Shown here: one piece after another, positions 55,902-64,000 of the stretch
How positions within the stretch are numbered: position 1 is the first letter of the stretch
How the letters are laid out: the number at the start of each line of letters is the position of its first letter
NCBI GenBank assembly: GCA_963855995.1
Contig: OY979726.1
Location: 2,568,501-2,632,500, forward strand
DNA: 64,000 nucleotides
Direction of reading: 5' to 3'
DNA from: Muricea muricata
Taxonomy: Eukaryota > Cnidaria > Anthozoa > Malacalcyonacea > Plexauridae
Notes under the pieces: model-generated
Databases searched by the model: none
Told to the model about the DNA's origin: nothing
What the model saw: only the letters and a program-made list of their open reading frames with translations
Position numbers and translations under genes: made by a program

Positions 55902-58900
55902 ATGTACGTACTGTTTGTGTTGCTTGTTGGAGGAGCAGCGTTTCTTCCACCAACCTTGGCACGTAAGTGTATTATACATGTATTTAACCTTATCTTCTGA
56001 AAAACTTGCTTTCTTGTAATCTGACACTGCAGAAAACAACGAATAATTCGTTGTCTCGAGCGGGATTTGTACTCGCATCTACCGCTCTACCAATTGAGCT
56101 ATCGAGCCAACTGGGATTGGAAGCGAGTCTTATCCAATTTGAATGCACGAAATATTTTCGTGACGCCTTGACACTTGTCTTGGCATTTCATTTTAGAATC
56201 ATGCATCCTCGGGGATTCATATTAATAGTAATTCAATTCCCGTTCGTGGCAACGAATTTTTCATCGTGTTAAGTGTTCCGCAATCATTACGTCAGAACTC
56301 TCTTAATTCAAAAGATTGATTTGAGGGATTTTTTCAATCTTTCAAAAGTTTGAAGAATTTTTCAATCTAATAGACTATTTTTTAATCTAATAGATTGAAT
56401 ATAGATTAATGGCTATTCTTTCAGTGTTCCAATCGATTGAAATATGCCACTCAATTAGATTACTTTTCAATAGAAAACGTATGATTCCTAAAAACAATTC
56501 CAAAAATAAAATTCAATTCATTAGATTGAATTTTCAATCGTTTGCAATACGTCAGAAGAATATTGAATCTAAACGCTTGCTCGTTTAGCATATATTCTTT
56601 CAGAGCTTTGAAAGCATAATAATTTTTCCTAGAAAATGGGACAACGATTGGTAGACAAAATAGGACAACGACTGGTAGGCAGCAATTCAACGTGTCAGAC
56701 GGAGGAACAAGGGCTATAAAATGTCAGCCAGACTACCCGAACGCGACAAATATTACGTGGGAAATACACTCTGGAAATTCTAGCGATTTGTCGCACTTTG
56801 TTATCTCCGAGAATTCCAGTTTGGTTGTGACAAATCCTAAAAGCAGCTACCTTCAAGGATTAGTCAATGTTACTTGTATTGCAAATGGCTATAATATCAG
56901 CGCAAGTAGAATACCATATCAAGTTGTGTTCCTTAAAGGTAATGTACAGTATGTTGTCACCGTTGATAAACTATAGATGGTATACTACTTTAGAAAAAAA
57001 GTGATACTATCCAGTATAGAAATAGTTAGTTTAGTTTGGGTTTCCTCCTGTAGTAACACTGGATCAATAAGGGATGATCCTTACTGGACCTCTAGGAAGA
57101 ACAGTTTAGAACTGATAGAGCTACCCAGTATAAATAAAGTTAGTTTAGTTTAGGTTCACTGTACCTCTAGAAAGGACAGTTAAAAAATTACTACTTACGT
57201 AGGGCATATGACTTTAGCAATGTATTTTAGAGTAATTATATTCATAATTTTAATGCACCCATTATTTTAGCTCCGAAAATTCTAACAAACCAACGCACTG
57301 TCATATTAGTTGCAAAACGTCACACAAGCTATTGGTTCGAGTGCCAAACCATTGGATACCCCAGACCATTTATTGAATGGGTTTTTGGTAGTGTTACCTT
57401 GAACTCGACAAGTCCTGAACATCTCGGTGTCGGAATAATAGGAGCAACCGAAACTGGACATCGCGTATTCCAGTCTACGTATCAAGTGTTCGAAAATGGA
57501 TCGCTTCTCCTTGGCGATCCGTATTTTGTGAACAATTTTGAGTACAATAACTTCACTTGCGTGGCTTCGTCCATTCTTGGTGTGGATACGCAATCGCATT
57601 CGTTTGCTATCGGAACTTGTAAGTGCTATGCATATGGCTGATTCAATAAAGGTTGTCCTTTAAAAGTCGTAAACTGTGGACGATGAGTGCGCAAGGGATG
57701 AACGATTATTGCTTATTTTCACCTCCAAACACGGAATTATTTCTTTGAATAGCATCGAGGACACACATGAAACTTCTAACGTCAAAATTAATTTGCTTGC
57801 TACAAGGGTAATTCCCTAAGTATGAGGGACTAAAAACCTCATTGCGCTCATAGTTTACAGTTTATGCTTTTGGAAGGACAACCTTAATTCAAATAGCTGT
57901 TTACTTGTTATTATTCAATAAACCGCTTATTCCATACGATTATGGGCGTGAGGTAATAAGGGTAACAAAAGAATTCCCATGAGATATTATTGATATAGTT
58001 ATTTTCTTTTTGACTAAGTGTTCGAACGTTTTTTACCACAAGGTCAAAAATTTTTGACGAGTCGTGGAGGAAACTTGAAAAGGTCCTTGGGCCGGGGGTA
58101 CTTAGCTTATCTTATTATTATGTCACTGGTTATCTCCTTTTTTTTACTACAGCAAGGTATCTCCCTTTTGAAATAATTTTGGCGAACACAAGTCAATTTG
58201 GCACACGAGATGAAGTGGTGGCAAAGGTACTGCGGATTACAAATTATCTTGAATTATTCGTTTACGTGCCGATATCATGCTTTTGCTCATTCGTTTGCGT
58301 GCTGATATCAGCTGCGTATCTCAAACGTTTGGGGTATTCATCGAAATATTTCACCTTGTTTATTACTAGTTACAGTTACTAGACATTATGTCACGAGAAT
58401 TTTTTTGCAATATAAGCAAAGAAAACTGACTTGCATGCAATTTTCATGAGTAACTTATATTCAATAGAATTATCGGTGGATGTGAAATGTGAAATTTCAT
58501 ATTCGACGACAACAAAAACGACTAGCATCATCGGAAAAATCACAAAAAACTAAATATAAGACTTTTAAACAGTTTTTTTTATTGTTCAAATAGTTTTCGA
58601 GTTATGTGCTGTTAGACACCCATTTTTAAGCTAGTATCCAGTTTTTATGACCCAAACTATTTATGAGTCGTACAGTATATGCAGTTTTTGTGTGATCTTT
58701 CTGATGATGCTAGTCGTTTTTATTGTTGTCCAATATGAAATCTCACTTTTTTTTTACTGTGATACAATTTTACAGTCGATAATCACAAACTAGCCATTTT
58801 CTCGGTATCGGGCGTGTTTTTTGCTCGGGAACTTTTTTGGTAGGAATGTATTTATATTTCTTTCAAACAAACCACAAACCATGTGTTTCCCAGATGGGTG

Positions 58901-61900
58901 TCACAAAATTAAACAATTTTTGACCACGGCATATAAGGTTAACATCGGCAATAGTTGAATGTGCAATATGAGCGACAACAGATAGTGGCAATAATCAGTT
59001 ACTGTTGTGCATGCAAATGTAAGAGATATCATGCTATAAAAACTATGGTTGCAAAACCGCAAGGCTACTGTTAAAACTATATATTTTCTCTATCGTTTTT
59101 CAGTTGGGCACTTATATTGAATATTTGACTCCTAATTAGCAGTATTGTCGATATCAACCTCAACTGAATCAGCTGTAACATTTTCAAAAACAAGTACCCG
59201 TGTAAATATTAATTACATTGGATACAAACAAACCAGTTTGCGTGTATCACTAATCGCTACTATTTGTTTAACAGATCGGGAATGTATTTGAAGACTTTTC
59301 ATCCGCGTTTTTATTCAATGTTACCGCTGTAAATCTTACGTAAGTAGTTACGAACGGGGCTGGTACTTGTTAGGCTTCTGCGCGTGCACAAAGCCGAATG
59401 ACGTTAAAAAAGCTAAATTTAACTAAATACGGCCAAATTTTATTTCATTTTTCATCTTCAGCTTTTGCATAAAATGAAACAGTTTTAGGATGTACTGTAT
59501 ATATATATGACATAATGCGTATTACTTAAATGCATATAATGCAGTTTTTTACTTAATTCTTGACACTTGATAAAAAAAGCCAAACAAGAAAAAAAAGCTA
59601 TAATCGAGTTATATTACCACCCTTGTTGCCTGGTTGTTAAAAACGCGACCCCAGGTTACAGAACGACAACGTAAAGCCAAACTTTGAGTTCTTACTAGCA
59701 GAGTTGCAACAAGCCACGGGTATGCGGGTATCACCCGTGAGGAAGGTTTGCAAAATGGGCAGTCAGTGAGGAAGGTTTCACGTCAACACACTACATGCAT
59801 GATAAATCCCAAACACTAACATAACATAAAAAATAATAGATGATGATCTATTCCATATGATAATCTTTCTAAAAAAATATTGATTCATTCTCAAGATTCA
59901 TTCTGATCTTCAGTTTAGAAAGCCCAACTTTACAACATTTTGAGGCAGGTTTGCAAACTTTGAAAATTTTGCTCGTAGGAAGGTTGAACGCTTTTTGCAG
60001 CTCTGCTTACTAGGAGCTTCTTCGACTAATTCTTAGCAGGGCCTTTCAGGTAGTGAAAGAACTGTACCTCTCGTGTACTATTGACTGCACTACCCACACT
60101 GGCAACATTACTTTGAGATATAAATCGGCAAAATCGTTCGAAAAAGCTAAGGCATGCAAAAGCTGTAACAATGACAACAAATTTCTTATTTCAAGAACTG
60201 GAACAGTGAAATTTGGCATTACTTCGCTCGATGACGATCTCAAGGAGGAGGGGTATTTTAAAACGGTCGAAAAATCTGAAGCGCTCGATACTGCAAAACT
60301 AGCGAAAGATGTCCGTGAGAGGTTGATTGGAAATGGTGTCCCTATAACATCCTTCTTTTTGGACGGTATGTTATGTTCATTACTGCTTCAAGCCCCAGAG
60401 TCTTCTTTTGGCATCAATCGAAAAAATCTGCCTATTTGCAAGTAGATTAAGCGGACATTTCACGTGTATTTGAAGTGTAATTTTAATGTGCTTGATGATC
60501 AGGCAATACAAATTTCCTTCCCTCCTCACAAATAGCCATAACAACTATACCTGAATAAAATGTAGTAAATACCAGCTGATCTGACCGTGAATAAAAGATC
60601 TGCAACTAGCTACCGAATAAAAATCCATTTTGCCGTTTTTAATCACTTTTATCTTTTATTTTCCTTTATGTTGTTGAAACTTTGTAATTATATCCAATAA
60701 AGAAAATTGTAAGTCCACCAGAAATTTGGAACCGAAGTAAATTATACTTAATGAGAAATTTGCTAGTGTGGCTCGAAAAATGGATTTCTATTTGACAACT
60801 AGTGCCAGTACTTTTCCGTGTTTACAGATCACCTAGAAAAGGTAGTTTTGTACATCTACTAAAAACCATCGCTCAACAGTGCAATAGTGTGTTTCCATCC
60901 ATCTTGTAGTAAAATGTCTCTCACCTTCAGTTATGCCCTGTCAGGTGAGATTGGGTCTTTGGGTACATAGGCAACATATCTACTAGGCAGGTTTGACATT
61001 CCTGGTAAAACTTTGAGGGACCCCTAAATAAGCATAAAGGGTCCGGATCGGTCGTGTATGCAATTCAATCGGGCTTTGTATTAATTTAAACATAACCAAA
61101 GTAGCGAGCATTACATGATTATTACACCTGTTTGCCATGAATATTACCACACTGTGGCTAGGGTTCAAGCCGTAGTTGGAGCTCCACTGAAGGTCTTAAA
61201 AATAATTCAGGACTGATTAAACCATAGGTAGCTCGGATCCTCTATCAATTGGATAATAGCCTGTTGTTTAAAGTCGTTCACCCAAGAGTTAGAAACTCAA
61301 GCAAAATAACTTCATATTAGCTAGCCGTGCCTGTTTTATATCTTACAGACAACCCGGGTCCGCCCACAGACCTTACAGTGGACGAGGTCAAGAAAGACAA
61401 AATAGATCTGCGTTGGAAACCACCAAATTACTTCACCGTTACTGGATACCTTTTAGAGATCAACCAGGACTCCGGATGGGTCAATTTTGCTAAGGTTAAG
61501 ATACATTGGTTGATTGTCAAAACTTGTTATATCCACAAGCTTGCTGCAAGTTGCTTCAACACGATGTGACAAGGCTGCAAATGACCAGTTGCAACAAGAC
61601 TGTTGCCTTATTGCAACAGATTGGTGCAACAAGTCGATATGATGCGTACGCATGGCGCGCGACAGCTTATTCACGACAGGTCTGTTGAAATTGTCAACGT
61701 ACAGACTTGTTGCAAGTTGATTGTCAAGATTATTATCCACGGGCTTGTTGTCAGTTGATTCAACAAGTTGCAACAACCCTTGCAAATAACAAGTTGCAAC
61801 AAGCAAGGTTTCAACAGACTTGTTGCGACATGATGAGCTTTACAAGCTCGTTGGAACTTGTTGGTAACCAATCTCACTTTATCCTCTCCCGCAACCCCTC

Positions 61901-63714
61901 CCCCCTTTCCACCTTATAATTTCACCAACACTAAGCAGACGACTGTTACAATTCAAGCGCACCATGTAAACATAGGCATTACCTTGCACTGAGATGTCCT
62001 AGGTACATGCACCGTTTAACATGAAGCTTAATGACACCGGCATCTCTCCAGTTATACTGTACGAAGTTCTACTTGTTTTCAAGCAAGCATCGTTTGTTTT
62101 GGTGTTCTTTTGCGAACAGTTTTTATAATTAGCTATTTTTTAAACTGAAATCTGTAAAACATTTAAACAGGTTGATGGAGATAGAACCAGTTTTACTCTT
62201 GAAGAACTAGACCCAGACACGAAGTACTTGATAAGAATGAAGGCTCAAAATAGCCATGGTACTAGCTTCCCTTCTGAAGTTGTAGAAGCTGAAACTGATG
62301 GTAAGACTCCTTGTAATTGTATATAGAGCAGTTTAATTGCGACAGGTTTTTTCTAGTGCCTCCTCGTAAATCTAGCAACAATCATCATGAGTCTCTTATA
62401 TATTCAGCGTTCTAAGCAGTCCTAAACTGTTCTTTTCAGAGGTCCAGTCATCTCTTTATTGATCCAGTGTTACTACTGGAGGAAACCTTTATATTTACTC
62501 GATAGCTCTATCAGCTCTAAACAGGTCTTCCTAGAAATCCAGTAAGGATAATCTCTAATTGATCCAGTGTTACTACGGGAAGAAACCTTAACTAAACTAA
62601 CTTTATATATACTGGATAGCTCTATCAGTTCTAAGCTGTTCTTGCTAGAGGTCCAATAAGGATCATCTCATACTGATCCAGTATTACTGCAGGAGAAAAC
62701 CTAAACTAACGTTATTTATTCTGTTCTAAACTGTTCTTCCCAGAGGTCTAGTAAGAATTTCTTATGCAGTATTTACGACTAATTATTTGTTCCAGCCGAT
62801 GTCCCAGTCGCGATCATAGCTTCCGTTGTTGCACTAGTCATTGTCGTGATAATCGCAGTGTTGCTTGGTGTTGTTTATTATCGCAAGAAATCAGATCCAC
62901 CAATTATAATACAGATGGATGAAAGCAGCGTATGTCTATATTTTTTGCAACATTAATATTCAATGACCATAAATGATGCCATATCATACCATGTCATGAC
63001 ATTTCATACCATAATATGCCACACACCACACCACACCACACCACACCACACCACACCACACCACACCACACCACACCACACCACACCACACCACACCACA
63101 CCACACCACACCACACCACACCACACCACACCACACCACACCACACCACACCACACCACACCACACCACACCACACCACACCACACCACACCACACCACA
63201 CCACACCACACCACACCACACCACACCACACCACACCACACCACACCACACCACACCACACCACACCACACCACACCACACCACACCACACCACACCACA
63301 CCACACCACACCACACCACACCACACCACACCACACTGTGGTGTGATAGCACTGTGTGCTAGCTGGAGCGATCCATGCGAACGCATCCTGATAGAAGTCT
63401 AGATCTGCTCCAACAATTAATACTTTTTCGCATATTGTATTACCTTCTATAGCCCTATTTTCACTCTTTGCCCGGGGTTCCAACATCGAACATTTACGAA
63501 CGTGATAACAGGGTATTTATTCCCATGAATGAAGACAATTTTGGCGTCGGCTCAGGTGCGGAGGTGGAATATTATTCATGGAGGGAAATTAAGCGCGAGT
63601 GCCTGGAGATGGGTGAGCCACTTGGTCATGGCGAGTTTGGGATGGTGATGAAAGCAACCTGGATTAAAGAAGAGAATAATACGCGAATTCCAGTCGCTGT
63701 AAAGACGATGAAAG
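55902..63714 (+). CDS. Receptor tyrosine kinase, 5' part (continues past window)
   Basis: Exons: 55902-55962, 56633-56938, 57271-57618, 58153-58226, 59275-59339, 60040-60365, 61349-61494, 62171-62300, 62796-62929, 63453-63714; about 617 residues so far, phases consistent. Signal peptide 1-20 (MYVLFVLLVGGAAFLPPTLA); in-frame ATGs at 55863 and 55830 could extend it. Ig-like 1 is about 21-122 (IKCQPD, NVTCIANG) and Ig-like 2 about 123-238 (YWFECQTIGYPRPFIEW, NFTCVAS). Residues 239-393 match no domain I recognise. FN3 is about 394-485 (PGPPTDLTV, DLRWKPP, LDPDTKYLIRMKAQN). One TM helix follows (VAIIASVVALVIVVIIAVLL), then a YYRKK stop-transfer. The last exon enters the kinase: GEPLGHGEFGMVMKA is the glycine-rich loop and VAVKTMK carries the ATP-binding lysine. 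The catalytic loop and activation segment lie beyond the window. Growth factor receptor type; the subfamily cannot be settled here. Confidence 0.9.
56020..56275. mobile_element. Decayed copy of the tRNA-like inverted-repeat element
   Basis: gcagaaaacaacgaataattc, ctcgagcgggatttgtactc and ctaccaattgagctatcgag match 23825-23917 with a deletion in the anticodon-arm region. The downstream cttatccaatttgaatgcac and cgaaatattttcgtgacg also match. Right arm weak. In gene E intron 1. Confidence 0.75.
56996..57180 (+). repeat. 114-bp dispersed satellite, array 6 (gene E intron 2)
   Basis: About one and a half units: tttcctcctgtagtaacact, gatgatccttactggacctc and tataaataaagttagttt. Same orientation as array 1. 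Confidence 0.9.
58489..58746. mobile_element. 258-bp inverted-repeat element in gene E intron 4
   Basis: gtgaaatttcatattcgacg and its near-complement ccaatatgaaatctcac form the ends. aaaacgactagcatcatcgg pairs with gatgatgctagtcgttttta. No coding potential. Confidence 0.75.
60046..60110 (-). repeat. 79-bp repeat sequence inside a coding exon of gene E
   Basis: The stretch from tttcaggtagtgaaagaac to cacactggcaacatt is the reverse complement of most of one unit of the 17776-18350 array, with roughly ten differences or fewer over 64 bases by eye. It starts about six bases inside the exon at 60040-60365 and codes for its N-terminal 20 or so residues, including VVKELYLSCTIDC. Confidence 0.85.
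60570..60840 (+). repeat. Repeat family R3, copy 3, gene E intron 6
   Basis: Close copy of 47930-48205: agctgatctgaccgtgaata, gaaatttggaaccgaagtaa, aaaatggatttctatttgac and ccagtacttttccgtgttt. Confidence 0.85.
61510..61880. repeat. caacaagttgcaac-rich degenerate repeat, gene E intron 7
   Basis: Dense variants of ttgcaacaag, caagttgattgtcaa and acaagttgcaac in both orientations. Same loose family as 14970-15290 and 21900-22290. Confidence 0.6.
62405..62770 (-). repeat. 114-bp dispersed satellite, array 7 (gene E intron 8)
   Basis: About three units in inverted orientation: tgatccagtgttactac, aactaactttat and ctatcagttctaa(a/g)ctgttctt recur. Ends about 25 bp before the transmembrane exon at 62796. 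Confidence 0.9.
63021..63336 (+). repeat. Pentanucleotide microsatellite (ccaca)n
   Basis: About 63 uninterrupted copies of ccaca in gene E intron 9, between the transmembrane and kinase exons. A short inverted end, ccacactgtggtgtg, closes the array. All reading frames across it are open but are artefacts. Confidence 0.98.
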
Positions 63715-64000
63715 GTACTTAACAATGGAGCTGAAATATATTTTAGGAATAGCTAGAGAACGCAAAGCAGCTAAAAGAAATGCAAGTCAAATTTTGTTAA
63801 AGTACTTCACTTCAATTCAGTTCATTCCCTCGCGTCAACGTCAGAGCCTTATCTCACCTCGATTCACGTCACACCCCCCCCCCCCCTTACCACGCCTCAC
63901 TTTACTCCAATTTACTTCACTTCACCTCATAGATATTTCATATACACTAGATAGCACATCTGTACGTAAAAAGTGAAGCCAAAAATCTCAGCGGTATCCC
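63715..64000. other. Start of gene E intron 10
   Basis: Follows the gtactt donor after the VAVKTMK exon. The sequence is T/C-rich with cacttcaattcagttc-like words and a C run near 63873-63886. No further kinase exon is visible before the window ends. Confidence 0.6.

Noticed and set aside
62963..63486. Frames reading HTTPH or WCGVV repeats
   Set aside because: Translation of the (ccaca)n microsatellite in a gene E intron.

Overview
The window is nuclear DNA of an intron-rich, AT-rich (roughly 62-65% A+T by eye) invertebrate, most likely an anthozoan cnidarian (coral or sea anemone relative). This rests on short exons with canonical GT-AG introns, a galaxin-like cysteine domain, secreted proteins that combine EGF, Kazal, CCP, SRCR, C-lectin, vWA and HYR domains, a receptor tyrosine kinase with Ig and FN3 domains, and a very high load of short inverted-repeat elements (MITEs). 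The species assignment is inference.

Five genes were reconstructed by joining exons at GT-AG borders with matching phase. All five are on the + strand. (A) 3062-8553, adenosine deaminase: 10 exons, 357 aa, complete catalytic set. (B) 10266-17502, DCDC2-type doublecortin protein: 12 exons, 427 aa, two DCX domains and a charged tail. (C) 20464-32582, a secreted mosaic protein: 18 exons, 1081 aa, with a signal peptide, three H-lectin-like domains, follistatin/Kazal, three more H-lectin-like domains, a C-type lectin domain, three EGF, one CCP/sushi and one SRCR domain. (D) 40708-50914, a secreted vWA - 3x HYR-like - galaxin-like protein: 9 exons, 560 aa, with a second signal-peptide exon at 38256-38334. 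(E) 55902 to beyond the window end, a receptor tyrosine kinase: signal peptide, two Ig domains, an unassigned membrane-distal region, FN3, one TM helix and the start of the kinase domain.

Intergenic blocks are 1-3061 (A/T-rich satellite, then unassigned sequence), 8554-10265, 17503-20463 (79-bp tandem array and MITEs), 32583-38255 (several MITEs) and 50915-55829 (TA-flanked MITE pair and a 405-bp palindrome). Introns hold most other repeats. Notable ones are a ~114-bp repeat found as seven separate short arrays, two hAT-like MITEs with exact 8-bp target duplications, an element with ~65-bp inverted repeats and a 9-bp duplication that carries a RecQ-helicase fragment, an inverted-repeat element built around a tRNA-like sequence, a probable Penelope-like retroelement remnant, and long microsatellites.

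Genes C, D and E encode secreted or surface proteins with adhesion or recognition domains. A and B are housekeeping or cytoskeletal genes. There is no sign of an operon or of functional clustering. The strongest leads are the internal five-exon duplication in gene C, the duplicated first exon and vWA-HYR-galaxin fusion in gene D, an exon of gene E that overlaps a dispersed repeat, and the helicase-carrying element.
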